A DNA stretch of 64,000 nt from Paracoccus methylovorus (GCF_016919705.1 NZ_CP070368.1:1054001-1118000), one strand, 5' to 3'. Positions 25,614-36,340 are shown, counted from the first letter of the stretch. Program-made: numbers and translations. Notes: generated from the letters alone by a model not told the origin.

Positions 25614-26169
25614 CCGCCGCTCCTGCAAAGAACTGCTGGCCGGTGACGAACCCCGCCAGCCCGGCCGCTATCATCATTTCGCGCTCATGTTCGGTTTCGC
25701 CGATCATCAGCACCGCATCCCCGGGCAGGCCCTGCGTCCGCAGCCAGCCTTTCATCCTGTCCCGCATCGCCGACCAGCTGGTGCCAAAGGGCGGCAGGCT
25801 TCCGGCCGAGATCGCACCGATTTGCACCGCGATCACATCCGGCGCAAGCCCCGGCGCGCAACCCAGGTGCGGTGCAGCCGCGCTTTGCGCAATGCGGCGG
25901 CGTTCGGCGGGGGCGACCTTGTGGTCGTTGCGAAATACCCCCAGCGCGTTCGTCGAATAAAGAAAGGCGATCAGATCGCGGCCGGTCGTCGCCCGCACAC
26001 CGGCATAGGTCTTGTAATCCAGCCCCAGGTCTTTCGCGCGGCGCAGGTGCATGCGCACCACCTCGACCGGCAACCGCGCGCCCAGCAATTCGCGCCGCGC
26101 GACCGACCAGCAATGGGTGCGAAAGCCGCTGCCGGCGGCGGGGCCGCGATTGTGGCCGATCCCGGCCAT
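25603..26169 (-). CDS. Unknown conserved protein in riboflavin operon
   Basis: The 188-residue protein begins MAGIGHNRGPAAGSGFRTHCWSVARRELLG. Two regions look conserved by character: an Arg-rich helix (RLPVEVVRMHLRRAKDLGLDYKTYAGVRATTGRDLIAFLYSTNALGVFRND) and a C-terminal alpha/beta part. No catalytic motif, signal peptide or membrane helix is recognised. It overlaps ribE by one base (TGATG) and ribB by 11 bp, so it is translationally coupled to riboflavin enzymes. A regulatory or enzyme-accessory role in flavin metabolism is possible but not shown. Confidence 0.75.
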   Translation of the reverse strand: MAGIGHNRGPAAGSGFRTHCWSVARRELLGARLPVEVVRMHLRRAKDLGLDYKTYAGVRATTGRDLIAFLYSTNALGVFRNDHKVAPAERRRIAQSAAAPHLGCAPGLAPDVIAVQIGAISAGSLPPFGTSWSAMRDRMKGWLRTQGLPGDAVLMIGETEHEREMMIAAGLAGFVTGQQFFAGAADEL

Positions 26170-26762
26170 CACCCCGCCTCGGCCAGCCGCGCGACATAGC
26201 GCGCCAGCGTGTCGATTTCCAAATTGACCTGATCGCCCGGCTGAGCCTCGCCCCAGATGGTCACGGCCTGCGTATGCGGAATCAGGTTCACGCCGAAACG
26301 GCTGCCCTGCACCTCGTTGACGGTCAGCGAGGTGCCGTTCAGCGCCACCGACCCCTTGGATGCGATAAAACGGGCCAGCGCATCGGGGGCGCGCAGGGTG
26401 ATACGAGTGCTGTCGCCCTCGTCATGCATCTCTTCGATGACGGCGACGCCATCGACATGACCCGAAACGATATGCCCGCCCAACTCGTCCCCGACGCGCA
26501 GCGCGCGTTCAAGGTTCAGCCGCTTGCCCGGCGCCCAGCCATTGGCGCCGATATTGGTCTTGGAGAGGGTCTCGGCCGAGATATCGACGTCGAACCAGTC
26601 CGCCCCTTTCTCGACCACGGTCAGGCAGATGCCGTCGCAGGCGATCGAGGCACCCAGATCGACCCCCGCCATCTCGTAATGGCAGGAAATCCGCGCCCGC
26701 ATGTCGCCGCGCATCTCGACCCGGGAAACCTCGCCGATATCGGTGATGATGCCGGTAAACAT
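26169..26762 (-). CDS. ribE: Riboflavin synthase alpha chain
   Basis: The 197-residue protein starts MFTGIITDIGEVSRVEMRGD and shows two lumazine-binding repeats: about 1-95 with SIACDGICLTVVEKGADWFDVDI, and 96-190 with HIVSGHVDGVAVI and SVALNGTSLTVNEV. It dismutates two lumazines to riboflavin plus a pyrimidine. MFTGI is the family start; a longer in-frame extension is rejected. It appears to open the ribE-unknown-ribB-ribH-nusB operon. No FMN riboswitch is seen upstream. Confidence 0.95.
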   Translation of the reverse strand: MFTGIITDIGEVSRVEMRGDMRARISCHYEMAGVDLGASIACDGICLTVVEKGADWFDVDISAETLSKTNIGANGWAPGKRLNLERALRVGDELGGHIVSGHVDGVAVIEEMHDEGDSTRITLRAPDALARFIASKGSVALNGTSLTVNEVQGSRFGVNLIPHTQAVTIWGEAQPGDQVNLEIDTLARYVARLAEAG

Positions 26763-26828
26763 GGACGCTCCCCTTCTTTTGCTGCCCGAGAAGTAGAGCC
26801 TTGGCGCGTGATCTTCAAGCAATGCCGC

Positions 26829-26844
26829 AACGTGATATCGCGTT
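26829..26844. promoter_or_regulatory. Near-palindrome between ribE and kpsS
   Basis: AACGTGATATCGCGTT is a 16-bp near-perfect palindrome, AACG(T/C)GATATC(G/A)CGTT, centred on GATATC. It lies in the 208-bp gap between divergent ribE and kpsS. The position suits an operator for either gene. The protein that would bind it is unknown. Confidence 0.3.
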
Positions 26845-26970
26845 ACATCAGGAAAGGTCGTGACAGCGGCGGGATTTTGGTGAAATCAGAAAGTGCATGA
26901 CCTCGGTGGTAGGGCCCCGCCTGTAGCGAAAAGCCCAATTCCTGTATCGTTTCCAGTTGCCAAGGTTCCC

Positions 26971-28383
26971 ATGCTTAGCCCCACGCCCCGTACGCGCGAT
27001 CATCGTGACGTTTCCTCTGCGGCGACCCCGACCAGGAAGACGGTCAAGCCGACATTGGCAACGCCCAAGCTTGCGCCAGTGACTGCCACGGCCTCGCTGC
27101 CCGCGGCGAAGCGGGTTTTTCTGTTGCTGCAAGGTCCGCATGGCCCGTTCTTCGACGGGGTCGGCCGACTTTTGCGCGATACCGGGGCGCAGGTCTGGCG
27201 GGTAGGCTTCAATGCGGGCGACGAATTCTTCTGGTCCGACAAGGCCTGCTTCATCCGCCATGGCAGCGGCCCCGAGGATTGGCCCGAGCATCTGGAGCGT
27301 ATCATCGTCGAAAAAGGCGTGACCGACATCATGCTTTACGGCGATGTGCGCCCGATCCATGCCGCCGCACGCGAGGCGGCGCAGCGTCACGATCTGGTGC
27401 TGCATGTCTTCGAGGAAGGCTATCTGCGTCCGTTCTGGATCACTTACGAGCGCGGCGGCTCGAACGGGCACTCGGCCCTGACGCATATCCCGCTGCGAGA
27501 GATGCGCAATGCGCTGCACGACCGTATCGCCGAGATGAACCGCCCCCCTGCGCGCTGGGGCGACATGCGGCAGCACAAATTCTATGGCGCGCTTTATCAT
27601 TTTCTGGTGCTGGCGGCGAACCGGCGTTATCCGGGCTATCGCACGCATCGCCAGATCGGCGTGTTCCAAGAGTTCCAGCTGAACCTGCGCCGCTTTCTGC
27701 TGACGCCCTTTGACATGTTTGCCCGCATGCGCGAGGCGCGCGCGGTGCGTCGCGGCGGCTTTCCCTATGTTCTGGTGCTGATGCAGCTTGAACATGATTC
27801 GAATTTTGTCGCCCATTCGCCATACTGCCGCATGTCGGAATTCACCGATGAGGTGCTGACGGCCTTTGCCCGCTCGGCGCCTGCCCACCACCGCATCGTC
27901 TTCAAGGCCCATCCGCTTGAGGACGGGCGCGGCGGTATTCGTCACGCCATCATCGCCAAGGCCCGCGAACTGGGGATCGAGCATCGGGTGCATTTCGTGC
28001 GCGGCGGCAAGCTGGCAGGGCTGCTGAATCAGGCCCGCGCGACGGTGACGGTCAACTCTACCGCCGCACAACAGGCGCTGTGGCGCGGCCTGCCGGTCAA
28101 GGCCATGGGACATGCGGTTTTTGACAAACCCGGCCTTGTATCTGACCAAAGCCTTGACGAATTCCTGCGCGATCCCCGTCCGCCCCACGCCCCGGCCTAT
28201 CGCCGCTATCGCGATTTCCTGTTGGAAAGCAGTCAGGTGCCGGGGGGATTTTATGCCGCACGCTCGCGCGCCCACGCACTGCGCATCGTGGTGGACATGG
28301 TTCTGGCGTCCGAGGATCCTTATCAGGCGCTTTTTGCCGGGCGTGGTAAATATCGGCAACAGATGGGCGTCAACGACGATTAA
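26971..28383 (+). CDS. kpsS: Capsular polysaccharide export/Kdo-linker protein KpsS-like
   Basis: From the ATG at 26971 the protein is 470 residues. After a ~48-residue Pro/Thr-rich leader comes the KpsS/LipB domain starting RVFLLLQGPHGPFFDGVGRLL, then ILYGDVRPIH-type and HVFEEGYLRPFWITYE blocks, FKAHPLEDGRGG and VNSTAAQQALWRGLPVKAMG. KpsS adds the first Kdo to the phosphatidylglycerol anchor of group 2 capsule. The start is uncertain: the frame is open from 26893, with weak ribosome sites at both. It is the first gene of a capsule trio. Confidence 0.86.
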   Translation: MLSPTPRTRDHRDVSSAATPTRKTVKPTLATPKLAPVTATASLPAAKRVFLLLQGPHGPFFDGVGRLLRDTGAQVWRVGFNAGDEFFWSDKACFIRHGSGPEDWPEHLERIIVEKGVTDIMLYGDVRPIHAAAREAAQRHDLVLHVFEEGYLRPFWITYERGGSNGHSALTHIPLREMRNALHDRIAEMNRPPARWGDMRQHKFYGALYHFLVLAANRRYPGYRTHRQIGVFQEFQLNLRRFLLTPFDMFARMREARAVRRGGFPYVLVLMQLEHDSNFVAHSPYCRMSEFTDEVLTAFARSAPAHHRIVFKAHPLEDGRGGIRHAIIAKARELGIEHRVHFVRGGKLAGLLNQARATVTVNSTAAQQALWRGLPVKAMGHAVFDKPGLVSDQSLDEFLRDPRPPHAPAYRRYRDFLLESSQVPGGFYAARSRAHALRIVVDMVLASEDPYQALFAGRGKYRQQMGVNDD

Positions 28384-28481
28384 ACAGGGCAAAAATATGG
28401 AAAACCCCCGGATGCTGCGCTAACGTGCCGGAAAATAATGCCTGCGATCCGGGAATCGCGCGAGAGGACAGGAGTAACAGT

Positions 28482-29660
28482 TTGACGCAAGCAGCTTTTT
28501 CACCCCTTCGAACCGGGACGGCACCGGTTCGCGCGCGCCGTATCGCCGCCCGGCTGGGGCGGGCCATGATTCTGGGGGGGATGCTTCTGGTGTCGGCCTG
28601 CGGGCTGCCGCGCTCGGGTCCCACCAAGGGGCAGATCCTTTCCAGCTCGGTCGAAAGGGGCGGCACCACTCATATCGTGAATGTCGACGACCGGGTGAAC
28701 CGCGCCGCGAACTATACTCCGGCCTACGGTTTCTCGGCAGATTTCCGCGCCGCCAGCGCGGTTGCCGCCGATGATATCCGCCCCGGCGACGTGCTGGGCC
28801 TGTCGATCTGGGAAAACGTCGATGACGGCCTTCTGGCCTCGATGGGGTCAAGCTCGACCCAATTGTCGGAACTGCAGGTGGACAGCCAGGGCTATATCTT
28901 CGTGCCCTATGCCGGCCGGGTTCTGGCCGCAGGCAACAGCCCCGAGGAGCTGCGCCGCATCATTACGCAAAAACTGGAAACCCAGACCCCCGACCCGCAG
29001 GTCATGGTGACCCGTGTGGCCGGCGATGGCGCAACCGTTTCGGTCATGGGCAAGGTCAACTCGCAAGGCGTCTTCCCGATCGAACGCCCGACTCGCACCC
29101 TTTCGGCAATGCTGTCGCGGGCCGGCGGCGTTTCCATCGAGCCCGAGATTGCGGTGGTCACCGTCAAGCGCGGTAACTCCAGCGGCAAGGTCTGGCTGCG
29201 TGACCTGTATTCCAATGCCCGCAACGACATTGCGCTGCGCCCCGGCGACGTCATTCTCGTCGAAGAGGATGAACGCAGCTTTACCGCGCTTGGCGCGCTT
29301 GGCGGCCAGACAAAGGTGCCGTTGGGCAACGACCAGATCAACGCGATCGAGGCAGTGGCGATGGTCGGTGGTCTCAGCACCACGCTGGCCGATCCCAAGG
29401 GTGTGTTCGTCCTGCGCGACGAGCCGCAAAGCGTGGCGCGCGCCGTGCTGGGCCGTCAGGACATCTATGGCAACCAGCGTGTCGCCTATATCCTGGACCT
29501 GACCAAGCCCGACGGCATGTTCCTGGCGCGAGATTTCGTCATTCGCGACAGCGATACCGTCTATGTGACCGAGGCGCCCTTCGTCCAATGGAGCAAGACG
29601 CTGCGGTCGATGCTGTCCCCCGCCACCGAAATCGCTTCGGTGAACAACTCCTTCGACTAA
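28482..29660 (+). CDS. Wza/KpsD-like polysaccharide export lipoprotein (OPX family)
   Basis: A TTG at 28482 with ACAGGAG 7 bp upstream gives a 392-residue preprotein. Its signal (RRIAARLGRAMILGGMLLVSAC) ends in a lipobox cysteine. The mature part has the polysaccharide export signature DDIRPGDVLGLSIWENVDDG (about residue 105) and SLBB-like segments: VSVMGKVNSQGVFPIERPTRTLSAML, and a repeat near 270-340. It would form or cap the outer-membrane exit channel for capsule. ATG at 28566 is an alternative start but cuts into the signal's basic region. Confidence 0.85.
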   Translation: MTQAAFSPLRTGTAPVRARRIAARLGRAMILGGMLLVSACGLPRSGPTKGQILSSSVERGGTTHIVNVDDRVNRAANYTPAYGFSADFRAASAVAADDIRPGDVLGLSIWENVDDGLLASMGSSSTQLSELQVDSQGYIFVPYAGRVLAAGNSPEELRRIITQKLETQTPDPQVMVTRVAGDGATVSVMGKVNSQGVFPIERPTRTLSAMLSRAGGVSIEPEIAVVTVKRGNSSGKVWLRDLYSNARNDIALRPGDVILVEEDERSFTALGALGGQTKVPLGNDQINAIEAVAMVGGLSTTLADPKGVFVLRDEPQSVARAVLGRQDIYGNQRVAYILDLTKPDGMFLARDFVIRDSDTVYVTEAPFVQWSKTLRSMLSPATEIASVNNSFD

Positions 29661-29665
29661 GGGGC

Positions 29666-31660
29666 ATGGAACCTGTGAACAAAGCCGCCGGGGATTCCCG
29701 GCGGCTTTTCATATGCAACGGCGGTTTCCTGACCCGGCCGCGCCTGCGCCGCATCCTGCAACTGGCGGGCTGGTCCCTGCGCGTTGGCCTGCCCGGCCCC
29801 GGCGATCATGTCGGCATCTGGGGCAACAGCCCGACCGCATGGCGGGGCAAGGCATTGGCCGAATGGCGTGGTGTTGGACTGGTACGGGTCGAGGATGCCT
29901 TTCTGCGTTCGGTCCTGCCGGGGCGGGCGCGTGGCGCGGTGGCGCGGCGCGGGCCCATCGGTCTGTTGATCGACCCCATCGGGCTGCATTTCGACCCCGA
30001 ATCCCCTTCGCTGATCGAAACCCTGGTCCATGCGCCCGCATCGCAGGCGCATCTTGACGCCGCCCGACAGGGTATCGCGCGGCTGATCGCCGCCGATCTG
30101 TCGAAATACAATGCGCATCTGCCCGAGGTCGCACCGCCCGAGCCCGGCTACGTTCTGGTCATCGACCAGACACGCGGCGATGCCTCGCTGCTGGGTGCAA
30201 CGCGCGCAGATTTTCTGGACCTGCTGACCGCTGCCCGCGACGAAAACCCCAGTCTGCCACTGGTGATCCGCAGCCACCCCGAGACCGCCCGCGGCCTGCG
30301 TCCCGGCCACTTCACCCCGCAGGACCTGCGCCCGGGCGAGGTTTTTTGCGAAACTGCCGTCTCGCCCTGGGCGCTGTTGCGCAATGCCGCACGGGTCTAT
30401 GCGTTCTCGTCGCAGATGGGATATGAGGCGATGCTGGCCGGCCATCGGCCCCGCATCTTTGGCCGTCCGTTTTATGCCGGCTGGGGGCTGAGCGACGACC
30501 AGAGTCCTATCCCTCGCCGCAGCCCTGCCAGTATCGAGCAGCTTTTCACCGCCAGCCATCTGCTGGCCCCGGTCTGGTATGACCCCTGCCGCGACCGGTT
30601 GACCGATTTCGAAGGTGCGCTTTGCCAGATCGAGGCCGAGGCCCGCGCCTGGCGGCAGGACCATGCCGGTCATCTGGCCTATGGCATCCGGCTGTGGAAG
30701 CGTCCCTTCATGGCACGGTTTTTCGGCAGCGGCCGGGGTGTGCGCTTTACCGCCAGCCCCGGCCCCAATGTCACCCTGGCCTGGGCCAACCGCGCCAAGG
30801 AAGTATCGGGCGCGCTGCAGGTCGAAGATGGCTTTATTCGTTCGCGTGGCCTTGGCGCCGCGCTGGTGCCGCCCCTGTCTTTGGTCGCCGACGATCTGGG
30901 CATCTATTACGATCCCGGCCGCGAAAGCCGGTTCGAGCGGTTGATGGCCGAACCCCTGCCCCCCGGTGGCCGTGAACGCGCCCTGCGGCTTGCCCACGAT
31001 CTGATTGAGGCCGGGATCACCAAATACAACCTGTCCGGCCAGCCGCCCGCCCTGCCTGCCGGGCATCGCATTCTGGTGCCGGGACAGGTCGAAAATGACG
31101 CCTCGATTCGGCTTGGTGCGACGGGGGTGTGCACCAACCTTGCGCTGCTGGAACGCGCGCGGGCCGAGAACCCGCAGGCCGTGCTGATCTATAAACCGCA
31201 TCCCGATGTCGAGGCCGGCCTGCGCCCGGGCCTGATCCCCGAGGCCGACCTGCTCCGGCTGGCGGATATTGTTGCCCGCAACACAGCAGCCGATACGCTG
31301 ATGGCCGAGGTCGATGAGGTCTGGACCATGACCTCGACCCTGGGTTTCGAAGCATTGCTGCGCGGTATAGCCGTTACGACGCTGGGCGCGCCTTTCTATG
31401 CCGGTTGGGGGCTGACGCGCGACCTCGGGCCGGTCCCGGCACGGCGGCGCATGCAGGCCGATCTGGCGCAACTGGCTCATTGCGCGCTGATCGCCTATCC
31501 GCGCTATTTCGATCCGGTCAGCCGTCTGCCCTGCCCGCCTGAAGTTGCGCTGGAACGGCTACGCGATCCGCGCTTTGGGGCTGCGGGCGGCCCGGCGCTG
31601 CGGCTGCTTTCCAAGGCGCAGGGCCTGCTGGCCGGTCATGCGTGGATCTGGCGGCGCTAG
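29666..31660 (+). CDS. kpsC: Capsule Kdo-linker glycosyltransferase KpsC-like (two modules)
   Basis: The 664-residue protein contains two related glycosyltransferase modules. The first (about 15-310) ends with YAFSSQMGYEAMLAGHRPRIFGRPFYAGWGLSDDQ. The second (about 330-600) ends with TMTSTLGFEALLRGIAVTTLGAPFYAGWGLTRD. Each has LLIDPIGLHFDP- or DDLGIYYDPGRESRFE-like and RSHPET/YKPHPDVEAGLRPG blocks. In group 2 capsules KpsC extends the beta-Kdo linker on the lipid anchor using two transferase centres. The ATG at 29666 follows the upstream stop by 5 bp. It converges on ribD with a 4-bp overlap. Confidence 0.9.
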   Translation: MEPVNKAAGDSRRLFICNGGFLTRPRLRRILQLAGWSLRVGLPGPGDHVGIWGNSPTAWRGKALAEWRGVGLVRVEDAFLRSVLPGRARGAVARRGPIGLLIDPIGLHFDPESPSLIETLVHAPASQAHLDAARQGIARLIAADLSKYNAHLPEVAPPEPGYVLVIDQTRGDASLLGATRADFLDLLTAARDENPSLPLVIRSHPETARGLRPGHFTPQDLRPGEVFCETAVSPWALLRNAARVYAFSSQMGYEAMLAGHRPRIFGRPFYAGWGLSDDQSPIPRRSPASIEQLFTASHLLAPVWYDPCRDRLTDFEGALCQIEAEARAWRQDHAGHLAYGIRLWKRPFMARFFGSGRGVRFTASPGPNVTLAWANRAKEVSGALQVEDGFIRSRGLGAALVPPLSLVADDLGIYYDPGRESRFERLMAEPLPPGGRERALRLAHDLIEAGITKYNLSGQPPALPAGHRILVPGQVENDASIRLGATGVCTNLALLERARAENPQAVLIYKPHPDVEAGLRPGLIPEADLLRLADIVARNTAADTLMAEVDEVWTMTSTLGFEALLRGIAVTTLGAPFYAGWGLTRDLGPVPARRRMQADLAQLAHCALIAYPRYFDPVSRLPCPPEVALERLRDPRFGAAGGPALRLLSKAQGLLAGHAWIWRR

Positions 31661-32652
31661 TCGCGCAGCCAGCAATGCATGATATCCGGCCCGATCCGGC
31701 GCATCTCGGCCAGTCGAAAGCGCGGCGCATCGGCCAGATGCTCCAGTCCCAATGCACCGATCCCGGCCCGGCCGTCACTGCCCAGCACGACCCCGGCGCT
31801 ATAGCCGATCAACTGATCGACCAGCCCGGCGCGCAAAAGACTTGCCGCCAACACTCCGCCGCCTTCGCAAAACACCCGGGTCAGGCCACGCGCGCCAAGC
31901 TCGGCCATGAATGCCTCGGGAGCACCCGACACCTGCCACAACGGGCCGTGTTCAGCCCCCTCGGCCGGCAGGTCCGGCAAGGGGCGCGACGAAACGACGA
32001 TCCGCACCGGCTGACGCAGCGGGCCAAAGCCGCGCACGTTCAGTGCCGGGCGGTCGGCGCGGGCCGTCTTGCCGCCCACCATCACCGCATCATGGGCAAG
32101 ACGCAGAGCATGGACGTGGCGACGGGCCTGCGCATCGGTGATCCACTGGCTTTCGCCAGACGCGGTGGCGATACGGCCATCGAAACTGCTGGCCAGTTTC
32201 AGCGTCAGCATCGGCCGGCCATGCTGAAGGCGGGTCAGGAAACCGCGTTGCACCTCGCGCGCCTCGGCTTCCCAGACGCCCTCGCTGACCGTGATCCCGG
32301 CCGCGCGCAGGATGGCATGACCGCGTCCCGCCACGCGCGGATCGGGATCGGTCAGCGCAGTCACAACGCGCGCGACACCGGCCCGGACCAATGCCTCGGC
32401 GCAAGGGGGGGTCTTGCCGTGATGGGCACAGGGTTCAAGCGTGACATAGGCCGTGGCGCCCTTCGCCGCCCTGCCCGCCTGAGCCAGCGCCATGGCCTCG
32501 GCATGGGGTCGCCCGCCGGGCTGGGTCCAGCCGCGTCCGACCACGACTCCTTCGCGGACCATCACGCAACCCACCGCGGGATTCGGCCAGACATTGCCCA
32601 GACCGCGCCGCGCAAGCGCAAGCGCATGGCGCATGTGGCGGCGGTCGCTCAC
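31657..32652 (-). CDS. ribD: Bifunctional riboflavin biosynthesis deaminase/reductase
   Basis: The 331-residue protein has an N-terminal zinc deaminase domain, [11 protein letters not shown] (His/Glu) and [21 protein letters not shown] (Cys pair). The C-terminal reductase has [34 protein letters not shown] and [15 protein letters not shown]. It catalyses the second and third steps of riboflavin synthesis. It is coupled to nrdR by a 4-bp overlap, a common alphaproteobacterial pair, and is separate from the ribE operon. Confidence 0.95.
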   Translation of the reverse strand: MSDRRHMRHALALARRGLGNVWPNPAVGCVMVREGVVVGRGWTQPGGRPHAEAMALAQAGRAAKGATAYVTLEPCAHHGKTPPCAEALVRAGVARVVTALTDPDPRVAGRGHAILRAAGITVSEGVWEAEAREVQRGFLTRLQHGRPMLTLKLASSFDGRIATASGESQWITDAQARRHVHALRLAHDAVMVGGKTARADRPALNVRGFGPLRQPVRIVVSSRPLPDLPAEGAEHGPLWQVSGAPEAFMAELGARGLTRVFCEGGGVLAASLLRAGLVDQLIGYSAGVVLGSDGRAGIGALGLEHLADAPRFRLAEMRRIGPDIMHCWLRD

Positions 32653-33113
32653 TCTTCGACGAGGCCCGGCCGCAGTTCCGAGACGAATTTGTCGAAATCG
32701 TCCGCCGCCTGAAAATTCTTGTAAACGCTGGCAAAGCGCACATAGGAGACGGTATCGATCCGGGCCAGAGTCTCCATCACGATCTCGCCTATGACTTTCG
32801 AGGGGATATCGGTGTCGCCCATGCTTTCCAGCCGGCGCACGATGCCCGAGATCATCTGGTCGATCCGCTCGGGCTCGATGGGGCGCTTTTGCATGGCGAT
32901 GCGGATCGAGCGTTCCAGCTTGATACGGTCGAAATCCTCGCGACGGCCGCTGGATTTCACGACCACCAGATCGCGCAACTGCACCCGTTCATAGGTGGTG
33001 AAACGCCCGCCGCAGGCCGGACAAAAGCGGCGTCGGCGTATCGCCACGTTGTCTTCGGCCGGACGCGAATCCTTGACCTGCGTATCGACATTTCCACAGA
33101 ACGGACAGCGCAT
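32649..33113 (-). CDS. nrdR: Transcriptional regulator NrdR
   Basis: The 154-residue protein starts [45 protein letters not shown]: a CxxC...CxxC zinc ribbon followed by an ATP-cone domain ([30 protein letters not shown]). NrdR represses ribonucleotide reductase genes in response to (d)ATP. The ATG at 33113 is the family start; upstream in-frame residues (from 33167) are spurious. It precedes ribD. Confidence 0.95.
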   Translation of the reverse strand: MRCPFCGNVDTQVKDSRPAEDNVAIRRRRFCPACGGRFTTYERVQLRDLVVVKSSGRREDFDRIKLERSIRIAMQKRPIEPERIDQMISGIVRRLESMGDTDIPSKVIGEIVMETLARIDTVSYVRFASVYKNFQAADDFDKFVSELRPGLVEE

Positions 33114-33262
33114 CCCTTGTTCCCCCAAAGCCCCGGACCCCTGCCAGTATAGGCAAGCCCAAACCACTTGGGTAGTCCGTTGAGCATACTACAAGATCGG
33201 CGATGGTCCGACCCGGTCACCTGACGCTGCGACAATGCCGCACGCTTGCGCGCATCCGGTAA

Positions 33263-34483
<1,221 letters not shown>

Positions 34484-34520
34484 AACGCCGTCGCGCTGGT
34501 TTCGATATGCCGGCGAAACG

Positions 34521-34551
34521 AAAAAGGCCCCCGGATTTCCGGGGGCCTTTT
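34521..34551. terminator. Bidirectional intrinsic terminator
   Basis: A 12-bp perfect stem, AAGGCCCCCGGA with TCCGGGGGCCTT and a 2-nt loop, has A-runs on the left and T-runs on the right. It lies 40 bp after the plus-strand TRAP binding-protein gene and 5 bp after the minus-strand large permease gene, so it can end both transcripts. Confidence 0.92.
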
Positions 34552-34555
34552 GGTT

Positions 34556-36340
34556 TCAGTTCGAAGGATTCAGTCCGGGGGGCGGCGCCAGCCCCGGCAG
34601 GCTGTTCGCCGGCGCAATCGCAGGGGCGGCTGGCGGGGCCATGCCCTCCAATCCCGGCGGTGCCGCAAGTCCGGGCAGACCGCCCGTCACGTCGCCCAAT
34701 CCGCCCGGCAGACCCGGAGAGGGAAGAGTGCCGCCAAGCGCAGGCAGTTCAAAGGCGGATTCCGGGGCCAGACGCTCGGGTTCGGCGCTGGTGACCAGCC
34801 CGGGGAAGAATACCACCGCGGCCGCCATCGCAAGCTGGATCAGCATGAAGGGGATCGCGCCAAAGTAGATCTGTCCCGTGGTCACTGGCTGCATCCTGCG
34901 CCCGGTCACACTGTCCACATAGGGCCGACGCGGCGCGACCGAGCGCAGGAAGTGCAGCGAAAACCCGAAGGGCGGATGCATGAACGAGGTCTGCATGATC
35001 AGTGCCAGGATCACCCCGAACCAGACAAGGTCGATGCCGATGGCCTTGGCAGGCATCACCAGCAGCGGCACGATGATGAAGGCAAGTTCGAAATAATCGA
35101 GGAAGAACGCCAGGAAAAAGATCAGCGCAGCCACGAAAAAGACAAAGCCCATCTCACCGCCGGGCAAAGACACCAGCAGGTGCTCGATCCACAAATGGCC
35201 GTTCACACCGTAAAAAGTCAGCGAGAACACGCGCGCGCCCATGATGATGAACATCACGAAAGCCGAAAGCCGTGCCGTGCTTTCCAGCCCTTGCCGCAGC
35301 AGGCTCCAGGTCATCCGCTTCTTGGCGATGGCCATGATCAGCGCGCCGGCCGCGCCCATGGCGCCGCCCTCGGTCGGCGTGGCGATGCCTAGAAAGATGG
35401 TGCCCAGCACCAGAAAGATCAGCGCCAGTGGCGGTATCAGCACGATCACCACCTGCTGCGCCAGATGGGACATCAGTCCCAGCTTCAGGTGCCGGTCAGC
35501 CAGCGCCAATACATAGGCCAGGGCCGCGCCGGCCATCACGCCGACAATATCGGCATCGACGCCCATTGTCGGATGAAGCCAGTTGAAGGCCGCATATGCA
35601 GCACCTGCGGCAATGGCGATCACCACCAGCAGCGAGATCACGCCCGAACCAAGCGTGCGCGCCTCGGGCGGCAGGGCGGGAACGAAATCGGGCCGCACGA
35701 GCGACAGGATAAAGACGAAAATGGCATAGCAGCCCGCCAGTATCAGCGAAGGCAGCAGCGCGCCGGCATACATCGAGCCGATATCCACCGTAAGCTGGTC
35801 GGCCAGCACGATCAGCACCAGCGACGGCGGCACGATCTGCGCCAATGTCCCGGAACTTGCGATCACCCCACTTGCCACCCGGCGGTCATAGCCATAGCGC
35901 AGCATGATCGGCAACGAGATAAGCCCCATTGCGATGACGGAAGCCGCGACCACGCCGGTCGTTGCGGCAAGAAGTGCGCCCACAAGGATCACCGCATAGG
36001 CCAGACCGCCGCGGATTGGGCCGAAAAGCTGGCCCACCGTGTCCAGCAGGTCCTCGGCCATGCCGGATTTCTCCAGCACGATCCCCATGAAGGTAAAGAA
36101 CGGAATGGCCAGCATCGTGTCATTGGAAAGCTGCTGCCACATCCGGTTCGGAAGCGTGCCCAGCAGCGACCAGTCAAGACTGATGACGCCCCCCGAAAGC
36201 GGCGCAAGCTCGACGCCAATGATAAAGAAGAACAGCCCGTTCGCGGCCAGCGCGAAGGCAACCGGATAGCCGAAGAGCAGAAAGAACACCAGCGAGGCAA
36301 ACATGATCGGCGCCATGTTCTGCGCGATGAAAACCATCAT
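34556..36340 (-). CDS. TRAP transporter large permease (DctM/TakM-like)
   Basis: The 594-residue membrane protein has 12-13 helices with the DctM blocks ATTGVVAASVIAMGLISLPIMLRYGYDRRVASGVIASSGTLAQIVPPS and LGIATPTEGGAMGAAGAL. It drives solute uptake with the sodium or proton gradient. The C-terminal ~80 residues after the last helix are unusual: Pro/Gly/Leu-rich with repeated LPGL/PPGL units and ending GLNPSN. The start ATG overlaps the small permease stop by 4 bp. It forms a QM pair with DctQ and probably works with the convergent TakP-like protein. Confidence 0.9.
   Translation of the reverse strand: MMVFIAQNMAPIMFASLVFFLLFGYPVAFALAANGLFFFIIGVELAPLSGGVISLDWSLLGTLPNRMWQQLSNDTMLAIPFFTFMGIVLEKSGMAEDLLDTVGQLFGPIRGGLAYAVILVGALLAATTGVVAASVIAMGLISLPIMLRYGYDRRVASGVIASSGTLAQIVPPSLVLIVLADQLTVDIGSMYAGALLPSLILAGCYAIFVFILSLVRPDFVPALPPEARTLGSGVISLLVVIAIAAGAAYAAFNWLHPTMGVDADIVGVMAGAALAYVLALADRHLKLGLMSHLAQQVVIVLIPPLALIFLVLGTIFLGIATPTEGGAMGAAGALIMAIAKKRMTWSLLRQGLESTARLSAFVMFIIMGARVFSLTFYGVNGHLWIEHLLVSLPGGEMGFVFFVAALIFFLAFFLDYFELAFIIVPLLVMPAKAIGIDLVWFGVILALIMQTSFMHPPFGFSLHFLRSVAPRRPYVDSVTGRRMQPVTTGQIYFGAIPFMLIQLAMAAAVVFFPGLVTSAEPERLAPESAFELPALGGTLPSPGLPGGLGDVTGGLPGLAAPPGLEGMAPPAAPAIAPANSLPGLAPPPGLNPSN

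Noticed and set aside
26763..26970. FMN riboswitch before ribE
   Set aside because: I looked for the conserved RFN core and saw none. The gap holds only a near-palindrome.
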